Origin: Sphingomonas sp. OK281
GTDB taxonomy: Bacteria; Pseudomonadota; Alphaproteobacteria; Sphingomonadales; Sphingomonadaceae
Length of the DNA stretch: 64,000 nucleotides
Direction: 5' to 3'
Assembly (NCBI RefSeq): GCF_900115295.1
Contig: NZ_FOVZ01000012.1
Coordinates: 1-64,000 of the forward strand
The translations under genes and the position numbers were made by a program. Within the stretch, counting starts at the first letter, position 1; each line of letters begins with the position of its first letter. This document shows, piece by piece, positions 9,266-17,166 of this stretch. The notes under the pieces were generated by a model. It did no database searches. It was not told the DNA's origin and saw only the letters and a list, made by a program, of their open reading frames with translations.

Positions 9266-10101
9266 GGGTCAGGACTCATTGGTCATAGCCAGAAGATGAC
9301 GGTGGCCGCGAGCGCGACGGCAGACAAGAAGACGGTTGGGCAGCGGTCGTAGCGAGTGGCGACGCGGCGCCAATCCTTCAGACGGCCGAACATGATCTCG
9401 ATGCGGCTGCGGCGCCGGTAGCGGCGCTTGTCGTATCTGGCCGGCTCGTTGCGCGATCTGCGGCCCGGGATGCAGGGCTGGATGCCCTTGGCTTCCAGGG
9501 CGTCCCTGAACCAATCGGCGTCATAACCACGGTCGCCAAGCAGCCACTGTGCTCTCGGCAGATCGTCGAGCAAGGCTGCCGCGCCGGTGTAGTCGCTGAC
9601 CTGCCCGGCGGTCATGAAGAAGCTCAAGGGCCGCCCATCTGCATCGCTGACGGCGTGCAGTTTGGTGTTCATGCCGCCTTTCGTGCGGCCGATCAGGCGG
9701 CCGAGATCCCCTTTTTTACCCGCAGACTCGATGCCGTGCGGTGTGCCTTCAGGTAGGTCGCGTCGATCATGACCGTTTTCGGTACGGCTTCCGCTGCCGC
9801 GAGCCCCTCCATCATGCGCAAGAAGACACCCCTCTCGCCCCACCGCTTCCAGCGATTGTAGAGCGTCTTGTGCGGCCCATAGTCCTTCGGCGCATCACAC
9901 CAGCGTAGCCCGTTGCGATTGACGAAAACGATGCCGCTGAGCACCCGCCGATCATCGACCCGAGGTTTGCCATGGCTCTTGGGAAAGAACGGTTGCAGAC
10001 GCGCCATCTGCTCATCCGTCAGCCAGTACAGGTCGCTCATCCACGCTCTCCTCACCGAGCCTGAATCAGATCGCGCCTCTCACATCAATGGGTCCTGACC
10101 C
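9266..10101 (-). mobile_element. Complete IS5-family (IS427-group) insertion sequence
   Basis: An 836-bp element with matching ends. The left end reads GGGTCAGGACTCATTG and the right end, on the other strand, GGGTCAGGACCCATTG: one mismatch in 16. A TA flanks both ends (9264-9265 and 10102-10103), fitting the short TA target duplication of this group. The single transposase is coded on the minus strand in two overlapping frames. Both frames are undamaged, so the element may still be active. Confidence 0.85.
9283..10040 (-). CDS. IS5-family transposase, two frames joined by -1 frameshift
   Basis: The first frame starts at ATG 10040 (MSDLYWLTDEQMARLQPFFP, the DUF4096 N-terminal domain) and runs to a stop at 9693; it includes the first DDE aspartate (TVMIDATYLKAH). 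The second frame, ending at 9283, carries GDRGYDADWFRDAL (second Asp) and RYRRRSRIEIMFGRLKDWRR (the Glu of the DDE triad). The frames overlap at A-AAA-AAG (9717-9711), a canonical -1 slippery heptamer. Sliding there joins VKKG to the GDLGRLIGRTKGG frame and makes a protein of about 252 residues. Frameshifting is the standard expression mode in this IS group. Confidence 0.85.
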
Positions 10102-10633
10102 TAAGCAAACAAAAGTGATTTTGTACAAAGCGGAAGTTTCCGATAACTACAAAAAAGACAGTCAAGAGACCCTTGCCGCTTTAGACTTTGCTGGTGATCA
10201 GATATTTATCGAGCCGGGACTAGACTCTCCGATTTGGGGAATATCAATTCTATCCCAAGAGCGTGCAACAAGCCCTGCAATCATTGCAAATTTCATCTGG
10301 TTCCGCCGGCCGCCACGGTAGACCGGCACTTGGTAATTCGCGCAGCTAGTTTGATGCAAAATTCTTGATTTTTGCATCAGAGTGACCGGACCGAAAAAAA
10401 TCGCGCTGAACGAATGACCGCTTTCGGGAGCCGTGATTCGCAACCCGAGCGTCCAGTATTGGGCGTTTTTGTCCGATCCGGCTTTCTCGCGAGGGATCCT
10501 ATTTCGAGAATCGAAGCTGGCAGGGGCCGCGTTGCAAAAGGGGTCCCTTCTGCGACAGCACGAAGTGCCGAATGTCGGACGTTGAGCAGTTCACTTGTGG
10601 CGATAAGCGGACTGCGGCACATGTCTGCCGCCT
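10102..10633. other. Gene-poor stretch right of the IS5 element
   Basis: About 530 bases. The frames of 77-107 codons here lack ribosome sites, lack recognisable motifs and use codons unlike the neighbours. I see no RNA gene or clear repeat and regard it as decayed DNA. Confidence 0.5.
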
Positions 10634-10906
10634 ATGCGCATGAAGCCCTCCTTGCTCGCTTTCAGCGTTGCGCTGATAGTCGTAACGATCGGTAGTCGCG
10701 CGATACCCATGCGCGATACCATCGATCATCCCGCTGTGTTCGCCGCCCTGGCGATACTCTCGCTGGGGTCCAGCGTAGCTATCTACCGAATTTACCGTGC
10801 GGAAGTTCGCCGCATCGGCGACAATTCGCGGAAATTCCCGCTGATGATGGGCTTCATCAGCTGTGTCCTGCTTATCCAGCTGTCGATGCGGGTCAGCCAA
10901 CTCTGA
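10634..10906 (+). CDS. Small two-helix membrane protein, unknown function
   Basis: 90 residues with two predicted membrane spans (LLAFSVALIVVTIG and VFAALAILSLGSSVAIYRIY) and a third weaker hydrophobic stretch near the C-terminus (MMGFISCVLLIQLSM). The ATG at 10634 and the in-frame ATG at 10640 are both possible starts. I do not recognise a family. It stands alone between the IS5 flank and the XRE operon. Hydropathy and plausible codon use favour a real gene, but there is no other support. Confidence 0.45.
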   Translation: MRMKPSLLAFSVALIVVTIGSRAIPMRDTIDHPAVFAALAILSLGSSVAIYRIYRAEVRRIGDNSRKFPLMMGFISCVLLIQLSMRVSQL

Positions 10907-11084
10907 CGCGTTAAAAGGGGTCGGTTCCGGGTGAGGGCGAAATGACACTCTAAGCGTAGACAGACGAAATCTCGACTGTCCTGTCCACTCGTACGGGAGG
11001 CCGTTCAGACGCCTTTGATCGCGATTGTCTGCACGCAACAATGCACGCGCATGATGTTAATGCCAGCCCTCGCAATCACAAATA

Positions 11085-11102
11085 CGTTGTGTAAACACAA
11101 CG
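11085..11102. promoter_or_regulatory. Palindromic operator overlapping the XRE-operon promoter
   Basis: CGTTGTGT-AA-ACACAACG is a perfect inverted repeat, 8-bp arms with a 2-bp spacer, ending 18 bases before the GTG start at 11121. TATATT at 11109-11114 fits a -10 box, and TTGTGT inside the left arm would sit at -35 with 16-base spacing. A repressor bound here would cover the promoter. The XRE protein encoded just downstream is the natural candidate (autoregulation). Confidence 0.55.
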
Positions 11103-11120
11103 ATTGTCTATATTTGTACC

Positions 11121-11369
11121 GTGAATAACCGAATCGCCTTGTTTCGTAGCGACCGCTCAGTGTCACGCCGAGAGCTGGCGGAAGCGGTGGGCGTCAACCC
11201 CCAGACGATCGGTTATCTCGAACGTGGCGACTATAATCCCAGCCTCGAATTAGGGCTGAAGATCGCCGCCTATTTCGACGTGCCCGTCGATCTCATCTTT
11301 TCGCTCGCCCCCTTCCCCTCGCTCACCGAAACGCTGCGGGGGTCCCCAGATCCTGAGGACGCCGCATGA
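11121..11369 (+). CDS. XRE-family transcriptional regulator (small HTH protein)
   Basis: 82 residues, almost entirely one HTH_3 domain: RRELAEAVGVNPQTIGYLERGDYNPSLELGLKIAAYF, followed by DVPVDLIF. This is the short stand-alone type that often pairs with small membrane proteins. It starts with GTG at 11121. With the -10 box ending at 11114, the transcript would begin at or next to this GTG, so the message may be leaderless. It overlaps the next gene by four bases (ATGA at 11366), which indicates an operon with the two membrane proteins that follow. It likely binds the palindrome just upstream. Confidence 0.85.
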   Translation: MNNRIALFRSDRSVSRRELAEAVGVNPQTIGYLERGDYNPSLELGLKIAAYFDVPVDLIFSLAPFPSLTETLRGSPDPEDAA

Positions 11370-11872
11370 GCTACCGCGACGGCTATGATTTCCGCAAATG
11401 GTATGCGGGCAGCATGCGCAAGCGCCCACGGCGCTATTGGGTACGGTGGGGGCTGACTGCCGGCCTCGCCTTCGTCTTGGCAATCCCCGTTTTCGCGATG
11501 CTTGGCATCGGCGAGCGGAGCGCCATCGTGCCCAATGTCATGCCCATGAGCATGTTGCTGTTCATCAGTTCGCTCTACTCGCCCTTCAGCCGAGAAGCGT
11601 GGCTCAGCCGGCGTGGCTTTGCGACCTATGACGAGTTCGAACGCAATGCGCTGTTGGAGGCTATGCGCCGCGCCTATCTGGCCGATCTTAATATCGTCAC
11701 TGCATTGTTTCTGTGGCTAATGGCGGCAAGCCGCGCCGGCTGGTCGATGCCGGTGACGAGCGGGCAATGGGGCGCCATCGGCTTTGCCACTGTAATGACG
11801 ATGCTGACCCTGCCCATCATCTTCGCCGAATTCATGGTGCCCATGCCCGACCCGGAGGATCAGCCCCTATGA
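11366..11872 (+). CDS. Membrane protein of an XRE-linked operon (first of two)
   Basis: 168 residues. Hydrophobic stretches suggest four membrane spans: LTAGLAFVLAIPVFAML, MSMLLFISSLYSPF, IVTALFLWLMAASR and IGFATVMTMLTLPIIFAEFM. The N-terminal segment is basic (SMRKRPRRYWVRW), so the start is probably cytoplasmic. It starts inside the last codons of the regulator gene (ATGA) and ends inside the next gene (ATGA), so the three are translated as a unit. The arrangement resembles XRE/DUF2178-like two-component modules, but I cannot place this protein in a named family. Confidence 0.65.
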   Translation: MSYRDGYDFRKWYAGSMRKRPRRYWVRWGLTAGLAFVLAIPVFAMLGIGERSAIVPNVMPMSMLLFISSLYSPFSREAWLSRRGFATYDEFERNALLEAMRRAYLADLNIVTALFLWLMAASRAGWSMPVTSGQWGAIGFATVMTMLTLPIIFAEFMVPMPDPEDQPL

Positions 11873-12375
11873 GCCGCAAGACCCTCCTCGAACGGCTTGA
11901 CGATCTGGTCGGTTGGACTGGCATACCCGCGCTCAGCCAACGCCCACCTCGTCGCCGACCATTACACTGGCCGGCGACGCTTGCGCTGGTACTGGCCTTC
12001 GGGGGCGCTGTAGTCGCAACGGCGCTAGGTATCGACAGCAACGGCTACTGGATTGGTTACGCTGCCTTGATAACAGGTTTTTCAATCGGCAATTTCACTA
12101 GCATTTTTGGCCCGTTAAAACCTCCCGCTTCGCTTTTCGAACGTGTCGACGAATGGGACCGGTCTGTACGCTCACAAGCTTATCTTGTGACCTTCGGCGT
12201 TTTTGCAGCGACCGTCTTCGTGGGGCTGTTCGCGATGATGTGGGCTGTCGCCTTTGGGCCTATCTCATTGTCTTTAAGACATATCTCAATCCTGCTGTTC
12301 TTGTTGATGACAATCCTGACCACGACTCCCACCGCCTATGCGAGCTGGCGATGGCGTTGGGACGATGATCGTTGA
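11869..12375 (+). CDS. Membrane protein of an XRE-linked operon (second of two)
   Basis: 168 residues, the same length as its upstream neighbour. It has four likely membrane spans (TLALVLAFGGAVVATALG, IGYAALITGFSIGNF, YLVTFGVFAATVFVGLFAMMWAVAF and ISILLFLLMTILTTTPTAYA) and a basic N-terminal loop. The ATG at 11869 overlaps the previous stop. The equal size and topology suggest the pair arose by duplication or forms a hetero-oligomer; sequence identity between them is low by eye. The 3' end overlaps on the opposite strand with the end of the resolvase gene. Function unknown. Confidence 0.6.
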   Translation: MSRKTLLERLDDLVGWTGIPALSQRPPRRRPLHWPATLALVLAFGGAVVATALGIDSNGYWIGYAALITGFSIGNFTSIFGPLKPPASLFERVDEWDRSVRSQAYLVTFGVFAATVFVGLFAMMWAVAFGPISLSLRHISILLFLLMTILTTTPTAYASWRWRWDDDR

Positions 12376-12984
12376 CTGGGCACTGTCTGCTCGTGCCCGT
12401 CCGACGATCGCGGCGACGGTGTTCTTGCTGAGACTGATATCGCGGGCGATCCACCGATAGCTGCGACCCTCGGCGACGAGCGCCAGCACTTTAGGCGCGA
12501 GCCGGTCGGATTTTGGACGATCGCCGATCTGGCGACCTAGTGTTCGACCCCGTGCCCGCGCTGCGGCGAGACCCGACCGAACCCGTTCGCTGAGCATGTC
12601 GCGCTCGAACTGGGCGATGCCGGCGAGCATCGTCGCCATCATCCGCCCGTGCGGCGTATCGACCTCGAACGTCATGCCACTCATCGCGACGACCGACACC
12701 CGCCAGCCCGATAACCGGTTCAATGTGTCGAGCAGATCCTGGGTCGAGCGTCCCCAGCGGCTGAGTTCGGTGACGAGGATCGCGTCGATATGGCGCGCCT
12801 GCGCAAGCTTCATCACCTCGCCACGTGCAGAGCGGTTAGCCTTCATTCCCGAGGCAGTTTCGCGGAAGACCTCGACCACATCATATCCGCCGCGCTCGGC
12901 AAAACCGGTGAGGTCGCGAAGCTGCCGCTCGCACGACTGGTCGGCGGTCGAGACGCGGGCGTAAATGGCGGCGCGTTGTCCCAA
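12286..12984 (-). CDS. Serine recombinase (resolvase/invertase family), chimeric ends
   Basis: Typical small serine recombinase: RAAIYARVSTADQ with the nucleophile Ser near the start, then ILVTELSRWGRSTQDLL, then GRMMATMLAGIAQFERDMLSERVRSGLAAARARGR, and a C-terminal HTH (APKVLALVAEGRSYRWIARDISLSKNTVAAIVGRAR). The start is TTG at 12984 and falls exactly where the IS1182 remnant on the other strand begins, so the native start codon seems to have been replaced. The last 30 or so residues read antisense through the membrane-protein gene and are unlikely to be native. The core is intact, so activity is possible. Confidence 0.7.
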   Translation of the reverse strand: MGQRAAIYARVSTADQSCERQLRDLTGFAERGGYDVVEVFRETASGMKANRSARGEVMKLAQARHIDAILVTELSRWGRSTQDLLDTLNRLSGWRVSVVAMSGMTFEVDTPHGRMMATMLAGIAQFERDMLSERVRSGLAAARARGRTLGRQIGDRPKSDRLAPKVLALVAEGRSYRWIARDISLSKNTVAAIVGRARADSAQSTIIVPTPSPARIGGGSRGQDCHQQEQQD

Positions 12985-12986
12985 TT

Positions 12987-13724
12987 GAAGCCTATTACGC
13001 CTACTCGACCAACTACCTCATCGATCTCGACCATGCCGTCATCATGGACGTGGAGCCGAGCACCGCGATCCGGCAGGCCGAGGTAACCGCCTGCAAACGG
13101 ATGATCGAGCGCGTGCAGGACCGCTTCGGCGTCTGGCCCGAACGGCTGGCAGCGGACACCGGTTATGGCTCGGCCGAGATGCTCGCATGGCTCGTCCACG
13201 AGCGCGACATCCACCCGCACATCCCCGTGTTCGACAAGTCTGCGCGCCGCGACGGCACCTTCGCGCGGGCGGACTTCCGCTATGACCTGGGCGACGACAG
13301 CTATGTCTGTCCTGCCGGCAACCGCCTGCGCCCCCGCAACCGCAACTTCACGCAGTCCCGCGGCGATGTCGGCCAGGACGGCTTCATCCGCTATCGCGCC
13401 CGGCAGCAGGACTGCGCCGGCTGCGACCTGCGGCAACGCTGCACGCCCAACGTGCCGGCCCGCAAGGTCACGCGCTCCATCCACGAAGGCGCTCGTGACC
13501 TGGCCCGCGATATTGCCAGCACCGACGCCTATGTGACCTCCCGCCGCCAGCGGAAGAAGGTCGAGATGCTGTTTGCGCACCTCAAACGCATCCTGAAGCT
13601 GGATCGATTGCGCCTGAGAGGTCCAAACGGCGCAAAAGACGAGTTCCTCCTTGCCGCTACTGCCCAGAACCTCCGCAAGATGGCCAAGTTGATCCCGATG
13701 CCAGCGCAGATGGCACCCGCCTGA
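12987..13724 (+). pseudogene. IS1182-family transposase, 5'-truncated
   Basis: From about 12987 a frame reads AYYAYSTNYLIDLDHAVIMD and continues through AADTGYGSAEMLAWLV, HIPVFDKSARRDGTF, a zinc-like CPAGN...CAGCDLRQRC block and RRQRKKVEMLFAHLKRILKLDRLRLRG (terminal Glu of the DDE site) to a stop at 13724. This is the C-terminal two thirds of an IS1182-type transposase. The N-terminal domain and first catalytic Asp are missing, replaced at the junction by the resolvase gene. The copy cannot encode a working enzyme. Confidence 0.8.
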
Positions 13725-14178
13725 GGCGCCGCGCGCGCCTAGCTCTGTTTCAAACCACCGGCCTGCCCGCGGCCTATCCTGACTTTTTCAACACAATCGA
13801 AGGAAAGCGGACCTTCCGCTTTTGGGGGCAGCCGAGGAAGCCGACCGCTAATTGGCCGTCGGAAGCGCATGCGTTTTCCAACTGGCGGAACCGTCCACTT
13901 CCGTGCTCTATCGATTGAGCGCCGGCTATGCCTACCTACTGGTGTGCCTTCATGAATACGTGATACTGATATATGTAAGTAAGTTTAGGGTATTAATCAC
14001 TTAGGATTTCAGTAGCAATCGGACGATAAGGTTCGTCTTTTACAAACTTGCTCGTTTGTCGAAAATTCATGAATAATAACCGATGCATACCCCTATTCTA
14101 GAAATAGCTCGATGCAGAATACCAGATGACTGTGACTTTCATTGGTAAATTGCCGCCTGCACCGAAAGCGATGAAGCG
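13725..14178. other. AT-richer intergenic stretch with one hairpin
   Basis: No gene seen. AAAGCGGA (13804-13811) and TCCGCTTT (13815-13822) form a perfect 8-bp stem with a CCT loop followed by few T residues; it could act as a weak terminator behind the IS1182 remnant. From about 13960 the DNA is AT-rich and should contain the promoter of the Crp-type regulator at 14179. Confidence 0.4.
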
Positions 14179-15114
14179 ATGCTGATGTCTGATGCCTGGC
14201 TCGCCGACGCTCGATCAAAACTTAAATCTCTGTTTGATGTTTTTGACCTGCACGGCAAGACATTGGTATCAGCGCAGTTGACAAAAGTTTTAGAACTTCT
14301 TGACGCTAAACCAGATGAAAAATTAGGGCATGTTGATACCGACGAAGATCTTAGGTCATTAGCACCGGCGATTAAGCCGGCTTCTTTCAAAGCGACGAAC
14401 CCACTTATCACCAAACTGTCGCGGGTAATGACGCTCTCACAGGACGACTGCGCTGCCCTGCAGGCGATGTGCCAGGATGTACGTCAAACTGGCGCCCGGC
14501 GTGACATCATTCGTGATGGCGACAGACCGGAGCGTGTCCACCTTATTCTAAACGGTTGGGCGTGTCGGTACAAAATCTTGAAGAACGGCAAGCGGCAAAT
14601 TACCGCTCTGCTGCTCCCCGGAGATTTCTGTGACCTGCACGTAGGCGTGCTCGATCGAATGGATCATGCCATCGGCGCCATAACTTCGACCACCTTTGCC
14701 TATGTTGATCGCCTGCAATTCAAGGAACTGACAAGCTCGCGACCGGCAATCATGCGAGCTCTGTGGTGGGCAACGTTGGTTGATGAAGGCGTATTGCGAA
14801 GCTGGCTTGTCAGCCTCGGCGTTCGAACAGCGCGCGAAAGGGTAGCGCACCTCATTTGCGAACTTCGTGAACGGATGCGCAATATCGATCGCGAAGACGG
14901 TGGTCAGTTCGCTATGCCGTTGACCCAGCCGGATCTAGCTGAGGCTCTTGGGCTCACAGCGGTGCACATCAACCGTGTCGTTCGTCAGCTTATGAAGGAA
15001 GGCGTGCTTGAAATACGCAAGGGTCAGGTCACAGTGCTCGATCTGCCTGCCCTCATCGAGATTGCCGAGTTTGACCCCAGCTACCTCCACGCACAGTCGA
15101 TCGACAAGCACTAA
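14179..15114 (+). CDS. Crp/Fnr-family transcriptional regulator with N-terminal extension
   Basis: 311 residues. A cyclic-nucleotide-binding-like sensor domain (about 90-205: IIRDGDRPERVHLILNGWACRYKILKNGKRQITALLLPGDFCDLH) is followed by a Crp-type winged helix (MPLTQPDLAEALGLTAVHINRVVRQLMKEGVLEI). It lacks the cysteines of FNR and the full cAMP pocket, as do most sphingomonad members. The first about 75 residues (WLADARSKLKSLFDVFDLHGKTLVSAQLTKVLELLD) are not part of the normal fold and resemble a small helical protein fused in front. The start is the ATG at 14179. If that extension is not native, the Crp part would begin near NPLITKLSRVM. The regulated genes are unknown. Confidence 0.8.
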   Translation: MLMSDAWLADARSKLKSLFDVFDLHGKTLVSAQLTKVLELLDAKPDEKLGHVDTDEDLRSLAPAIKPASFKATNPLITKLSRVMTLSQDDCAALQAMCQDVRQTGARRDIIRDGDRPERVHLILNGWACRYKILKNGKRQITALLLPGDFCDLHVGVLDRMDHAIGAITSTTFAYVDRLQFKELTSSRPAIMRALWWATLVDEGVLRSWLVSLGVRTARERVAHLICELRERMRNIDREDGGQFAMPLTQPDLAEALGLTAVHINRVVRQLMKEGVLEIRKGQVTVLDLPALIEIAEFDPSYLHAQSIDKH

Positions 15115-15212
15115 TGAGCGCGCCGAGCGCAGTCAGTATGACGCGCGGCAACCGCAAAGCGGTTCGCTTCTACCAAGTTCAGAGTACCGTGGACATGCCA
15201 AGGCAAACGGCT

Positions 15213-15368
15213 TTATTTAGGATCATGCTCAGACAAATTTTCGGCGAGATGAAGGGCATCGCCTAGATACGCCGCGATTAAACTTTGGTCTTGGGAGTCC
15301 GCGAGCAGGAGCGCCCAAGCTATCGCTGCACGTAAGGACTCGACGTTTTGTGCGTTCATCGCCGGCAT
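15213..15368 (-). CDS. Small helical protein (51 residues), unknown function
   Basis: A short frame from ATG 15368 (AGGT four bases upstream; ATG 15359 also possible) to TAA. The product reads MPAMNAQNVESLRAAIAWAL followed by LLADSQDQSLIAAYLGDALHL and an acidic tail. It is predicted to be two amphipathic helices, the style of small sphingomonad proteins found near regulators. Codon use fits the host. I do not recognise a named family. Confidence 0.45.
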   Translation of the reverse strand: MPAMNAQNVESLRAAIAWALLLADSQDQSLIAAYLGDALHLAENLSEHDPK

Positions 15369-15475
15369 ATTACCTGTCCGATTCTTCCAGTTCAGCGGGA
15401 GGCATGGAATAAGGTTAATTTCGCGAGCTTCACGCAGATCAAGGCTTTAGAAATTATTTCTGGCAAGATCATTTG

Positions 15476-15826
15476 ATGATTGGTGACCAAGCTCGCGGTG
15501 AGGCCGCTCAGTGCATTCTAGATGTTCGTTCATTGCGGAAGGTCATGTTCCCCAGTGAGCTCTTCGACGAGTTCGCCTGGAATATGATGCTGCATCTGTT
15601 TGTCGGGCTGGCCAATAACCAAGTTATGACGGAAATTGCTCTCATTGAGAAAGCCGGAGCCAGCGAGCATTCCGGTCGGAGGTGGATTGAGCATCTTGTG
15701 AAAGACGGTCAGGTGGCGGAGCGACGCGACCATGACGATGTGGTTCTTACCGCAGACGCCATAGCTCGCCTGCGAACCTTCTTGGACGACGTCCTAAATC
15801 GCGGCGACGCAATATTACGCGGCTGA
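15476..15826 (+). CDS. Winged-helix (MarR-like) DNA-binding protein
   Basis: 116 residues from ATG 15476 (a TTG three bases earlier is in frame). The pattern is a winged helix: LFDEFAWNMMLHLFVGLANNQVMTEIALIEKAGASEHSGRRWIEHLVKDGQVAERRDHDDVVLTADAIARL. A helix, a recognition helix starting at SEHSGRRWIEHL, a wing (ERRDHDDV) and a terminal helix are visible. This matches the single-domain winged-helix proteins common in Sphingomonas, which are probably regulators. It has no operon partner. Its target is unknown. Confidence 0.6.
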   Translation: MIGDQARGEAAQCILDVRSLRKVMFPSELFDEFAWNMMLHLFVGLANNQVMTEIALIEKAGASEHSGRRWIEHLVKDGQVAERRDHDDVVLTADAIARLRTFLDDVLNRGDAILRG

Positions 15827-16176
15827 GCGTCATCGGAATGGCTGGTTGGAGCATCAGCAGGCGGGCCATGTCGACGCCAAAAAAGCCCATGTCGCGAAAG
15901 TGCTGATTTTGCATCGGGAGTGGCGGGCCGAGCTCATAGTGCTGAACGGATGTCCGCTTTCAAGAACCCCATTTTGCCAGATGAACGTCCAGGTGTGGGC
16001 GATAGCGGAAAGGCGGCTTTCAGGGGCAGCTTTGCCGATCGCTAACGTCGCCACGTGGTGTTGAGCAGACATTGCCTAGCTGACTTTAATCCACTCACCG
16101 CCAGTTCGACGGGAAACCGAGCCGACCTAAGTTGCGACCGTGATCACAGCCTTTCGAACCGGCAAGGTCGTTGCAT
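15827..16176. other. Intergenic stretch without a recognisable gene
   Basis: 350 bases. The only frames (72 codons on each strand) are mirror images without ribosome sites. I see no repeat, RNA gene or terminator of note. Confidence 0.5.
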
Positions 16177-16602
16177 TCACTCTCGGGCTTGGTACGCGTC
16201 CAGTAGCGGCCAGAGGCTTGTTGTGTCTGCGCCCCTCTGCTCGACTGCGCTGCGAAGCATGTAAAATTCACTGTCGCTCTTGATAATACCTCGACGAACT
16301 ACCCGCTGGACGACTTTCGAGAAGCGTGCGCGCACCTCTGACAGTGTCGGCAAGTTCATCTGCGAAAGCTCGACGTTGCACGTCATCACGTCCTCGGAGG
16401 CCCAGCCGTCCGTAAACTCCAATATATCCCCAATAGTATCGCTTAAACCTTTCCTCGCCTTGGCTGGGGCCTTCTCCGCCATTCGATCAAGCAAGAGTAC
16501 TGGGTGGTTATCTGGCGCAACCATATCCAGGGGAAACGCCTTGGGGACCATATGGCTGAACCAAGCTCTCAGCTGCATATATTCGGAGGGGTCGATACGC
16601 AT
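16177..16602 (-). CDS. Hypothetical cytoplasmic protein
   Basis: 141 residues from ATG 16602, without signal peptide or membrane span. It is mostly helical, with a charged C-terminal half (TLSEVRARFSKVVQRVVRRGIIKSDSEFYMLRSAVEQR). No motif or family is recognised. It is followed on other frames by a small conserved-looking gene at 16740 and could be part of a group of host-specific genes. Codon use is less GC-biased than in the exopolysaccharide cluster, which suggests an acquired segment. Confidence 0.5.
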   Translation of the reverse strand: MRIDPSEYMQLRAWFSHMVPKAFPLDMVAPDNHPVLLLDRMAEKAPAKARKGLSDTIGDILEFTDGWASEDVMTCNVELSQMNLPTLSEVRARFSKVVQRVVRRGIIKSDSEFYMLRSAVEQRGADTTSLWPLLDAYQARE

Positions 16603-16739
16603 CGCCGTTATGCTGACAGCGTTGGGTCATTCGCGCAACGGTAGCGGTAACCCTTTGAGCCAGAGCGTTGGACGGTCTGCTGTCGCCCAAAACACGAGGG
16701 GGAAGGCGCGACAGCCGCTCCTTAAATCTGCCATTGAGC

Positions 16740-17006
16740 TTATTTGTGCTTGAAGTCCCAGCTACGATCCCTTGCAGGTTCGCCGTTGATGAGGAACTGC
16801 ATTCCGTCGAGGTCTCCCTCGGGCCAGACAACAAGCTCTCGATCGTTGATAAAGTTGACTTGTGCGGCATCACCATCTTCAGCCGCATTCCATATGAGCG
16901 TCAATTTTTCACCCGGCTCGAGCTCAAAGCATTCCGGCCTAATCTCAACGGATATGTAGATCGGGCTATCCTTGTCATTGACAAAAGTCTGTTGGGTTCG
17001 GGCCAT
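16740..17006 (-). CDS. Hypothetical small beta-rich protein
   Basis: 88 residues. The sequence is strand-rich with alternating pattern: SPIYISVEIRPECFELEPGEKLTLIWNA, then QVNFINDRELVVWPEGDLDGMQFLING and a basic end. It is compatible with a small beta sandwich. No signal peptide and no catalytic motif. It starts at ATG 17006 and lies on the same strand as the secreted-protein gene 160 bases upstream. I do not recognise a named family. Confidence 0.5.
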   Translation of the reverse strand: MARTQQTFVNDKDSPIYISVEIRPECFELEPGEKLTLIWNAAEDGDAAQVNFINDRELVVWPEGDLDGMQFLINGEPARDRSWDFKHK

Positions 17007-17166
17007 TCCTATGGCTTAGCTCCCGATCTCAAACCTGCCAATGTCGGCTTTCCGCAAGCGCCCGCCAAAAGCAGCCCGTCCGCTTTCGTTCCCAACCCGG
17101 ACATTCCCGAAATCCGATGGTGTTTCAAGAATGGCAGGTCTGGGGCTTCGAAGCGACCGCCAATGA

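Noticed and set aside
10088..10321. 77-codon frame starting inside the right IS5 end
   Set aside because: It begins in the inverted repeat and has no motif; chance frame.
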